From assembly GCA_029379385.1 (NCBI GenBank), contig CM055613.1, positions 11,798,001 to 11,862,000 of the forward strand: 64,000 nucleotides of DNA, read 5' to 3'. The position numbers and the translations under genes were made by a program. This DNA comes from Quillaja saponaria (Eukaryota > Streptophyta > Magnoliopsida > Fabales > Quillajaceae). Shown one piece after another: positions 22,610 to 32,245 of this stretch (position 1 is its first letter; every line of letters begins with the position of its first letter). Below the pieces are notes generated by a model. It was not told where the DNA came from, ran no database searches, and saw only the letters and a list, made by a program, of their open reading frames with translations.

Positions 22610-23470
22610 ATGACGTCTTCCAACCCTTCTTCTTCCAAGAGAAATGGTAAGCTCTTGGACTCACAAGAATACCAAGATCCCATTCTTCGTCTTCGTGTTG
22701 TCCAGGGACTTCCTGATTTCTAGGCAAACTCATATCTTCTTATTGAACATCCAGAGTTTCGTTCTCCAATACCAGCTCCCATCTTCAAAACTATTCCTCC
22801 TCCTGACTTAGCCAAATTTGTATTGTTGGTACCTGAAGAAAATCTCATTTTCCATGATAATCCTGACATGTCTCTCTTCTCTTACCTAAGGCCAATTAGA
22901 ATTTGGCCAGTTCACTGTTATGTATTTGAGTTTTGGACTAATAGGATCCTTGATGTACAACAAACACGCCTTCGAAAACAAGGACAACAGAACTTGATTA
23001 GGCTTTCTTTGCAACCCAAAGGCCAATGTAAGGCTAAATACAGTAGCTGCATGTTTTTGGTCGAAAAGCCATAATTAGGGCTGTGCAAAATATTTCTTTG
23101 GCATAGCCTCTGATCAAACGGTTGTCGAATATATTCCTCTTGCCCAGTGTTTGGCCGAAGGTAATGTACACGGCATGTCCATGTTTATCTCAGTCAATAT
23201 TTACCAATTTTGTTTCAACATTTTCATAAAGGCAATTACCATGGCAACAAACTTGCTCTAGGTGGGTCGATATGGCTAGTCCAATATTGGCTATTGGCCT
23301 ACTTACCTGAATCCGGCTATGATGCCGTTCCTAAAAATCCTTCCATTCCACCTAATTGCTACGGTCTACATGTACTTAAAAATTATCTTCTTAATTCATC
23401 CTTTAAAGCTTTTCTTCAAGTCTTTTACAACTCTTGTAATAATAATGCCCAAGTTATTAGAGAAAGCTAA
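22610..23470 (+). pseudogene. Decayed plant-mobile-domain-like protein
   Basis: Coding-like sequence in several frames with stops and frameshifts between them. From an ATG at 22610 one frame reads MTSSNPSSSKRNGKLL and reaches a stop after about 37 codons. The same pattern continues (FHDNPDMSLFSYLRPI near 22850-22895). Around 23255-23315 another frame reads LGGSIWLVQYWLLAYLPE. This resembles the GGPLWLLQ-W-AYFPE block of the plant mobile domain (aminotransferase-like) found in transposon-associated and MAIN-like proteins. The match is from memory of the motif, so the family is moderately certain; the pseudogene status is clear. Confidence 0.6.
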
Positions 23471-23744
23471 TCATTTTAAATTTTTTTTTTTTCTTCCTAT
23501 ATCTTCAAACTATATTTTGTTTAATATTTTAAAGATAGAAAAAGAATAAACACAATAGTAATATAATTATAAAAAAAGTATAATCTTAATATTTTTTTTT
23601 TAAAATTTTTAAATTTCATATTATAGTTATTTGTAACTTATTAAATAAAAAAATTGAGAAATTCAGTCATAAATACTATTGATATATAAATATTGACAAA
23701 TTATAGATTTATTAATATGAAAACAATTAATGAAAAAAAAAACC
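23471..23744. other. AT-rich spacer
   Basis: Very AT-rich, with a T-run near 23480. No gene or structure was seen. Confidence 0.6.
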
Positions 23745-24640
23745 CGAATTACAGTTCTCTAATAATAATTACGATACTCTAACCCTAATTACTGTAACCT
23801 AACTATAGTTACGGTACCTAAGCCCTAACCTTAATTACGATTACCATAATTAGAATACCATAATCCTAATTACGGTATCCTAACTCTAATTATGGTATCT
23901 AAACCTTAACTTTAGTTACGATACCCTAACCCTAACCTTAATTACGGTACCCTAATCATAACCTTAATTACGGTACCCTAACCCTAGTTACGGTACCTTA
24001 TCCCTAATTATGATACCCTGATCCTAGTTACGGTATCCTAAGCCAAACCCTACGGTACCTAACCATAGCCCTACATTACAGTACCGTAATTCTAACCTTA
24101 ACACTAATTACAGTACTCTAATCCTAATTACTGTAACCTAACCATGGTTATAGTACCTAAACCTTAACCTTAATTACGGTACCTTGACCCTAGTTACGGT
24201 ATCCTAACCCAAAACCCTACGGTACCTAACTATAACCCAATGTTACAGTTCCGTAATCCTAACCTTAACACTAATTACGATACTCTAACCTTAATACTAA
24301 TTATGATATCTTAACCCTAACCTTAATTATGGTACTTTAACTCTAGTTACGATATCTTAAACATAATCCTAGTTATGGTGCCCTAACCCTAGTTACGGTA
24401 ATCTAATCGTAGCCTTAGTTATGATATCCTAAACCTAATTACGACACCTTAACCTTAACTCTAATTGCAGCACCCTAACCCTAGTTACATTACCCTAACC
24501 TTGACACTAATTACAGTACCCTAATCTTAACCCTAATTATGGTACCCTAATCCTAACCTTAATTATAGTACCTTAACCTCTAACTCTAATTATGATACAC
24601 TAATCTTAACCGTAATTATAGTACTCGAAATCTAATTATG
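23745..24640. repeat. Telomere-like minisatellite, CCTAACCCTAATTACGGTAC type
   Basis: About 900 bp of degenerate tandem units of roughly 14-26 bp built from CCCTAA/CCTTAA-like hexamers joined by ATTACGGTAC. The junction often makes a KpnI site (GGTACC). The plant telomere hexamer-like CCCTAA occurs many times but never as a perfect CCCTAAA array. A higher-order repeat is visible: the block starting CCCTACGGTACCTAAC at 24048 recurs at 24215 (offset 167 bp) with matching following sequence. It lies between the WDR11-like and ANTH genes. Confidence 0.9.
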
Positions 24641-26386
24641 ATTCAATGTTGGAAGAGATGGACATTGATTTGCCAAAAGCACTAACCAATTTTATTGAGG
24701 TGATATTGATATTAGTTTTAGTAGAGGCATAGACTTTTGCGTTGTGGAATAAGTTTTGAAAAAAGGTAGAAGATGACAAGTTTTGAGCAGCATTCTTTAT
24801 TGCTGCTATCGGGAGTATTGTGTCTAGCTTTTTTCGGGCCAAAGAGTGTAAACCTCACAAGGAGCTGAAATTCAGAGTTATAAGAGTTTGCAAGCTTAAT
24901 GTATGTTCCTACAGAAAAGTCATTTTCAATTTGAACATATGGTACCCAGACCATTTAGTAATATTTAACAATAAATTGAATCTCTATAAAATTAATACAA
25001 TAATTTTATAATTATAAAAAATATACACTTATTATTTCTTTTCATTCATAACATTTAAATTATAATTATTTGTAACTTACTAATTTAAAAAAATTGAAAA
25101 ATTCAGTCTTAATTAATTACTATTGATATATATTGACAAATTAAAGATTCATTAATATTGAAAAGAATTAGGATAAAAAAAATAGTCATAAAATAATCAA
25201 TAATATTAAAATAGTGGAAAATTATGAAAAAACTAAAATTAAAAAACTATCTAAAGCAAAATAACAATTGAAAAGAAATTATGTAATTGTAAAAACTCAT
25301 AGGGTATTTAAAAAAAAAAAATTTCTTCCACTAAAAGATAAAACAACAATATATAGTATACTCTCAATATTTTTTTAAAATTTATGAAACTAAAAAATAA
25401 TATAATTATTAGGAACTTATTAATTTTTGTTTGTTTGTTGAGAAAATCAATATTAATTACTATGAACATATAATTATTAAATATATATATATATTATGAA
25501 TTAAAAGTTAAAACAACAATATTATAATCCTAAAACTATACTCTTAATATTTCTTTTAATTCATAGTAATTTGTTTTTAAAATTTTAGTTTATAAATTTG
25601 AGAAGAACTAAGAAAATTAAGATTACTAGGCAGTATTTTATTTGCTATTGACATATAATTATTAAAAAAATATATAGATTTATAAATATTTAGAAGAAGT
25701 AAAAAGGAGTTCTAAAGTAATTACAATTTTATTAATATTAAAATAGAAAAAAATTGAAAAAATAGTAAAAAAAAAATGGTAGTTTATTTTAAATAAAATA
25801 ATAACTAGTATAATAATAAAAATTCATAAGGGTATTTAAAGAAATAAAAAATTTATGTCGTTAATATATATATATATATATAGATAGATAAAGATATAGT
25901 ATGGATAAGCTAATTCTGCCGTGTTTAAGTTGATTAAGAGTTTTATTTGACAAAAAAAAAAAAAAATTTCTTGTAGGATTTAATTAAAAATATTAATTTC
26001 TTAGGGACGATATTGAAAACAAATATAGTACTCAAGGACTAAAACAGTAAGAAACAAATATCTAGCAAAAATTGATTTGCCCGTTCATTACGTACGCGGT
26101 TTCGCAATCTCTCTGCCTGCTTTCCTTGTTATCACTCTGAACGCAACGTAAGCAGTCTTGGCTACCACACCATCAACCGCAATTCGTCGTCTCAGCATAT
26201 CGCTTCGTATTTTCCGATCATACGAAATGCTTTTATGCTGACAAAATTACAGACCCAATTCCTCGGATAGCTTAAACAAAAAGGTAACCCCATTTTCATT
26301 TTTTAAGTTTTCAGCTTTGATCACGTAAAAATTTGATATAACGAAGCAAATTACCTGGACCCAACAATCATTTATACCCACCAGTA
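24641..26386. promoter_or_regulatory. Intergenic DNA and 5' region of the ANTH gene
   Basis: 24641-26050 is extremely AT-rich with A/T runs and a TA microsatellite near 25866-25881; no gene was seen. From about 26080 the composition becomes balanced (GTACGCGG, CGCAACGTAAGCAG), consistent with a core promoter and 5' UTR. GTAACC at 26284 and CCACCAG at about 26380 could bound a 5' UTR intron, but this is only a possibility. Confidence 0.45.
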
Positions 26387-28294
26387 ATGGCATCCAGCTC
26401 GATCCGCAAGGCGATCGGTGTTGTGAAAGACCAAACCAGCATTAGCCTGGCTAAAGTCGCTGGCAATTTAGCCCCAGACCTTGAAGTCTTGGTCGTTAAA
26501 GCGACTAGTCATGATGAAGTCCCTGCTGATGATAAGTATATTAGAGAAATTGTAGATCTTACTTCGTATTCGAGAGGGTATGTAAATGCTTGTGTGGTCA
26601 CTATAACTAAGCGTCTTAGCAAGACCCGTGATTGGATTGTGGCCCTTAAGGCATTGATGCTTTTACATAGGCTTTTGGTTTATGGGCATCCCATTTTTGA
26701 GGAGGAGATTGTGTTTGCCACTCGGAGAGGGATGCGGATTTTGAATATGTCGGATTTTAGAGATGAGGCGCATTCGAATACGTATCATGCGACTTTTATG
26801 AGGCTTTATGCCATGTATCTTGATGAGAAGATTGAATTTTTGGTGTATGAGAAGAAATTGCAAGGTTCTGATGGTAAGTTTGAGGACAAAGATGATAATT
26901 GGGGGCCATCTCGACGTGGGTATGGTGAATTTGGGGATGAATTGAATAATGAAATGGGTAGGAGGTCCAGGTCTTATGGCGATGTGAATGAGTCAATGGG
27001 AAAGGAGCAGAGGGGTGAAGTTACGCCTGTGGGGGAAATGAGACCCCACAGAGCTTTGGATAGGTTGAACCATTTGTTACGGGTTCTTGATCGCATATTG
27101 GCTTGTAGACCAAGTGGTCCGGCAATGAGTAATAGGTTGGTGCTTGTAGCTGTTTACCAAGTTATGAGGGAGAGTTTCAAGGTGTATGAGAGAATATCTG
27201 ATATATTGAGGCTGCTATTGGATCGATTCACGGAGATGGAATATGCTGATTCTGTTAAGGCTTTTGATGCTTATGTAAGTGCAGGAAAGAAAATTGATGA
27301 ACTGGTTGGGTTTTATAATTGGTGTAAGGATATGGGGATTGCAATGTCATCTGAGTATCCTGAAGTGCAGAGAATCGCTGATAAGCTTTTGGAGACCCTT
27401 GAAGGTTTCTTGAAAGGGATGGCAAAGATTCCAAAGAGCCCTGAGAATAACATAGTGTTGAAGCCGACGGTAAAAGAGCCAGAACCAGATATGAATGAGG
27501 TGAAGGCTCTTCCACCACCTGAGAATTTCACACCTGCACCACCCCCAGCGTCTCAACCAAGGCCCCAGCCTCAGCCTCAACAAGAGACACATGATTTAGT
27601 AAATTTAAAGGATGACATGATTTCAGCTGATGAGCAAGGTAACAGGCTGGCTTTGGCTTTGTTCTCTGGGCAGCCATCTGTAAAGGCCGATGGTTCTTGG
27701 GAAGCATTTCCATCAGATGGAGAACCTGGAGGAACTTCTGCATGGCAAACCCCAGCTGCTGAAATTGGTAAAGCAGATTGGGAACTGGCATTGGTCGAGT
27801 CTACTAGTAATCTGTCCAAACAGAAGGCTGCTTTGGCAGGTGGTTTTGATCCATTGTTGCTAAATGGCATGTATGATCAAGGGGCAGTGAGGCAACACGT
27901 GAACACTTCTCAACTTACTGGTGGGAGTGCTAGTAGTGTGGCATTGCCTGGGCCTGGTAAGTGTGCCACTCCAGTGCTGGCTTTGCCTGCGCCAGATGGG
28001 ACAGTGCAGGCAGTAGGTCAACAGGATCCATTTGCTGCATCCCTATCGGTGCCAGCTCCTTCATATGTGCAAATAGCTGAGATGGAGAGGAAGCAGCGGT
28101 TACTTGTACAGGAACAGCAGCTATGGCAGCAGTATGGGAGCAGCGGAATGCAAGGCCAAGTGGGTTTGGCCCAGATTGCTGGCGGGTCTGGCTATTATGG
28201 TCATAGTCCTCAACCAATGATGCCTTATGGAATGCCTCTGGCTCAAGTCAGTGGCATGGGACAACCAGGAGGGTACTACTATGCACCCTATTGA
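26387..28294 (+). CDS. ANTH-domain clathrin assembly protein (AP180/CALM family), 635 aa
   Basis: Intronless open frame. Residues 1-160 match the plant ANTH/ENTH clathrin assembly proteins related to Arabidopsis At2g25430 (ECA4) and At4g32285: start MASSSIRKAIGVVKDQTS, then VVKATSHDE (Lys 38) and ADDKYIRE (Lys 50), the basic phosphoinositide-binding patch, and LLHRLLVYGHPIFEEE. A helical ANTH-associated part runs to about residue 360 (HRALDRLNHLLRVLDRILAC). Residues about 374-400 are Pro/Gln-rich. The C-terminal tail is flexible with FDPLL and DPF motifs (QQDPFAAS), typical adaptor or clathrin binding elements, and ends in a Gln/Gly/Tyr-rich stretch. Length equals the family norm. The expected role is nucleation of clathrin coats at the plasma membrane or trans-Golgi/early endosome. 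The ATG is the family start. Confidence 0.95.
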   Translation: MASSSIRKAIGVVKDQTSISLAKVAGNLAPDLEVLVVKATSHDEVPADDKYIREIVDLTSYSRGYVNACVVTITKRLSKTRDWIVALKALMLLHRLLVYGHPIFEEEIVFATRRGMRILNMSDFRDEAHSNTYHATFMRLYAMYLDEKIEFLVYEKKLQGSDGKFEDKDDNWGPSRRGYGEFGDELNNEMGRRSRSYGDVNESMGKEQRGEVTPVGEMRPHRALDRLNHLLRVLDRILACRPSGPAMSNRLVLVAVYQVMRESFKVYERISDILRLLLDRFTEMEYADSVKAFDAYVSAGKKIDELVGFYNWCKDMGIAMSSEYPEVQRIADKLLETLEGFLKGMAKIPKSPENNIVLKPTVKEPEPDMNEVKALPPPENFTPAPPPASQPRPQPQPQQETHDLVNLKDDMISADEQGNRLALALFSGQPSVKADGSWEAFPSDGEPGGTSAWQTPAAEIGKADWELALVESTSNLSKQKAALAGGFDPLLLNGMYDQGAVRQHVNTSQLTGGSASSVALPGPGKCATPVLALPAPDGTVQAVGQQDPFAASLSVPAPSYVQIAEMERKQRLLVQEQQLWQQYGSSGMQGQVGLAQIAGGSGYYGHSPQPMMPYGMPLAQVSGMGQPGGYYYAPY

Positions 28295-28738
28295 AATTGG
28301 CTTTCTTTCTGAAGGACTTTCGTTGTGCATGATTCAGATGCTTACCCCTCTTAAAACAAACTTTAGTATTTATTTTAAAAGTTCTGTTGTTGATCCTTTT
28401 GTTTATCCATGAATATACTTTTTTGCCATGAGTCAACACTCCAGATTTTTACACGTAATGGGGGGATCCTCTCGTTCTTCCCTTCATGCAATATAATCTT
28501 CGTACAGTTTTACTTTCTGCTACAAGGCTACTGCTCCCTATTTCTGCATATGTTTTCAGATTTTTGTTAATAGAGAACTGTGACCAAATTCTCTAAATTT
28601 GCTTCTAGAAAAAAGAAACATGCATAATAACTGTTGGAATCCACAAGTTGGGCTTTGTCAGAGCCCTTCTTGTCTCTGTTGAATGAGCCAACTTCTGTTT
28701 GCATTGAACGACCGAGTGCTGCTGATTGGACTTGGTAC
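28295..28738 (+). other. ANTH gene 3' UTR region
   Basis: T-rich, balanced sequence directly after the stop, consistent with a 3' UTR. The polyadenylation site cannot be fixed. Confidence 0.5.
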
Positions 28739-28800
28739 GTCTAAATATTATCATACCAAACCAAGCCTAGTCTAAATATTATCATACCAAACCAAGCTTA
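28739..28800. repeat. 31 bp tandem duplication
   Basis: Two adjacent 31 bp units beginning GTCTAAATATTATCATACC, the second with a C-to-T change near its end. Downstream of the ANTH gene. Confidence 0.92.
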
Positions 28801-29000
28801 ATTTTATGCTTGTTACTTATTTGGAACAATTTTTATATTATTTATTAAATATTAATATGGTAACTTTTTTAAAAACAATATTAAAAAAATCAGAAAAGTA
28901 CAGTATCTCATAAAAAATCACAGTATTAAGCCTAAGTGATATTGGATGAAATTAAAAATTTGTATATATGATTTTTATGATATAATTTTTGGTAAAACAA

Positions 29001-29225
29001 CTTATAAATAAAAAAAGTATTATAAAAATTTATTAATGAGTTTAAAATTAATTAATCTTATATTGACTATAAAAAATTTAAAGTTCACTGATAAAATTTT
29101 TTGATAAAAAAAATTATTCTTATAAATAAATAAAAAATCTTATAAAAATTTATTAATGAACTTAAAATAAATTAATTTTATTTTGAGTATAAAAATTTAA
29201 ATTTCACTTGATAAATTTTTTTCGC
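29001..29225. repeat. 118 bp imperfect tandem duplication
   Basis: CTTATAAATAAA at 29001 recurs at 29119. The following sequence (TTATAAAAATTTATTAATGA and onward to GATAAATTTTTT) is co-linear in both. AT-rich and non-coding. Confidence 0.8.
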
Positions 29226-29649
29226 TCTGCCACTGAAATTGGTAATGTAACTTTGCAGTAATAGTGCATACCTCAGTGATGACAGACGTTTGTATGTCAA
29301 GAACTATGATAATTTTATAATCTCCCAAGCATTTACTCTCACGTGGTAAATCAAACCCAACAAAATACCATTTTCACGTGCTTTATTTTATTATGTTAGT
29401 ATGTCTTTTTAGCATTTGTTAATTTGAATGTACTATTTATGTAGTAGATGATAAGTTATGTATATGAAGACATTTATATTAAGAATGCTTTTTAAGTAAT
29501 ATGACAAATAGTTCATTTTTTATCTTACGAATAACTTAAAAAGTAATATTTTATTATATTTTTACATATTTCTAAAATTATACACTATTTTCATAATGTT
29601 TTCGATATGTATTTGATACATTTTCGTATTTAAATTGACAAATATGGTA

Positions 29650-30400
29650 CCTCAAAATGATATTTTAATCCTTGAGCTTAAAAATGTATAAAAGCTCCCA
29701 AAACATGTGTATATATTTTAACATCGGAAATTTTAGAGATTCGCTATTTCCAATCCAAGTTCAAAGCCCTTCATTGATTAATGTAAATGATGGGCTCATC
29801 CTCACAATGCCTAGTGTTGGGAAGTTTCATCAATCTGACTGTAAGTTAAATGCTATAGGACTGGTTAAGAAAATCTATTTCAAGTTGTTCCCAATTATTG
29901 ATCAATTCAGTTTCCAATTTAGTGTACCAATTAAATGCAATTCTTTTAATGATCGAACAAATTGTTTGACGAGTAAATTTCTCAGTCCTAGCATTTTTAC
30001 AAATTTCAATTAAGTGTGCAGCAAGTTGTTTGTGATTTCTCTTTCCGTCAAATTGGTTAAATTTTGGAGGTTGGTACGCATTAAGCATTTTCATGTTGTC
30101 AATCTATTTTGGGGGAAGTTATTGAGAAGCTTCATGCTCTTCTTTCTTTTTTCTCTGTCCATGGTGATGATATTTGGAGTCGAACCAAGAAGTCAAATTG
30201 GTTGTTAACTTGACTATTTTGCATCTTCAACTTGTTTATGAGATTAGCAATCTCAAGATCTTTGTTTTCAACGATTTTGGTAGATGGTCATTGAGAATGA
30301 TGTTGTATAATCTCTTTGGCCATCGAGCTTGATTGTAGAGAATTCTTAGCTGGCTTCAAACTATGTTGCGTGAGAGAGAAAAACAATGAAGTTTCAAAAT
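29650..30400 (-). pseudogene. Ty3/Gypsy gag fragment
   Basis: On the minus strand, 30094-29846 reads MKMLNAYQPPKFNQFDGKRN and continues through FNWYTKLE and WEQLEIDFLNQSYS. These are the conserved blocks of plant Gypsy retrotransposon gag (YQPPKFQQFDG, FDWYTDLEP, WEQLEREFLNRFYS). Beyond the stop the homology goes on in the same orientation (DEPIIYIN near 29785). Upstream, to about 30400, gag N-terminal-like sequence with stops is found. No LTR, primer site or pol homology was located nearby, so this is an isolated relic. Confidence 0.85.
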
Positions 30401-32245
30401 CTTGTGTCTTGAATTTTCTATCTCATCTCCCAAATCAATATAAAGCATTATATTGGAGAGGTGGTGGTAGACAAAATTTAACTGATTGAAAGTGACTGAG
30501 ATAATTAAAATTGATTAGTAAATTACAAATGATTGATATCAACTTTGGTATGATTGGAGGTGTTTGGCAACTTGGAATGATTATAAATTATTGGAATTAA
30601 TTCAAAATTTTTAATTTTTAATAATTTTTATATTTTATTATTAATTAGTCAACAATTTACTTGTAAAATTTTATGGTATATTAATAATTGGTTATAGCCC
30701 CTGCAAACCACTGGGCTAAAAACTAAATAACAGTGGCTTAACCAAAATTATTGTATAAGTTTCTTAAACAAAGTACTTAATTTTCTATGGACAAATTGTA
30801 ATATATAAGAATTGGTAGAAATGCCCAAATAAAAGCGAAAATGACGTTGAAACGTAAGCAGGAGTGATGAAGAGCAGACAGCAGACTCCTGATTAAGCCA
30901 ACATATGCCCTGCTACATTCTCAATTATATGTCCATTATCACTCCCTTCCCCACCCCACATTACCTATTTATGCATGGCAAAGAAAAAAAGAAAGATAAG
31001 CACATGAATATTATGAAGGACTAAAATTTTATTTTGAAATATTATATCAATTAGATAAGAAAAATATAATGAAAACAATGTAATATTTTAAAAGAATTTT
31101 TCTACATGATTTATATTTAGTAAGATAAATTAATTGAATTTTTTTTTTTTAATTTAGAAACATGAGGAATCTCGTAAAAATCAAGAAACCCAAAAGAAAA
31201 AAAAATAAAAAAATCAATGAACAGCTTGACCAAACAGAGAGTAAAATGGAACTGATATGTGAAACAGATAAAATTTAATGTCGCCTGAACGTGACAGAAT
31301 AAAAACACCACCAAGAGTTACCTCCAACGGCAGCAAACATTTTTGTTACGGATCAATGTAAAGTTCCACACTAATTGGGAAACCAAATAGATATAAAGAT
31401 TGAAACACTCCTCCCAATATGATTCTAAAATTGCTCAAGATCAATTTTGCCATCATCAAATGTTTTAGCATGTTCTTTTTCATTGTTTGAAGCTAGATCT
31501 CCATTCAAACTCGATATTTTGACAAACACAACTTCGTTTTGTTGCAAAACTCAATCAACTGGTTCGACACAGATGAACTATGATTATTATAATCATAACG
31601 GGTGTTGGGAAAACAAAAATGATTAAAACCTTGATAACCACAATATCTACGCAACTTCAGGATAAATATATCCCGTGAGCAAAACATGATTCTCTATCTG
31701 ACAGCCATAATTGATTTCAGTTTGGTCCATTTGTTCTCTAAATTTAACAGTTCGTGGCTTAAATTTAGACCACCAAACATCACTTCTTCAGTCAGTTGGT
31801 ATTTTCAGAAAACTGATGCTCAGTTTGGTTGGCTGAATATCCAAACCCGACCAAACCAACCTAACTGCTCACCTCTGAATATAATCATTAATAAAATCAA
31901 GAAAACCGAAAAAAAAAAAAAAGAGCAAGTCACAACCAAAGAACATCCTGAATCCTATAACGTGACCTGAACTTTCCATTTTCAATGCCTCAGTTACATA
32001 TACACCATAAAACTTAACACTTATCCAATCATCCTAAATGAGAGGAATCGGTTGCAAGAATCCCTTGGAGAACAAATTGGTTAGGGAGCCACTGACAAAC
32101 TCTAGTCAGTTCAGTTGAGGTATCCTAAAACTAAATTCCGCTGCTTTCCCCTCAAAAATCAAATAGGGTGGTACCAGGGGGCGGGATCGCATGCAATGGA
32201 ATACATACACTTGAGGCCTTGAAGACAGATTAATATATGATTTTG
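30401..32245. other. Intergenic DNA and 3' UTR of the TPR4-like gene
   Basis: AT-rich, with no recognised gene. The part next to 32245, perhaps back to about 31950, is likely the 3' UTR of the minus-strand TPR4-like gene. The rest holds only A/T runs and short chance frames. Confidence 0.5.

Noticed and set aside
23745..24640. True telomere or chromosome end
   Set aside because: No perfect CCCTAAA array, units are interrupted by ATTACGGTAC, and ordinary genes lie on both sides.
27255..27870. Open frames on the minus strand inside the ANTH gene
   Set aside because: They mirror the codon pattern of the plus-strand CDS, have no domain of their own, and the plus-strand protein is conserved over its full length.
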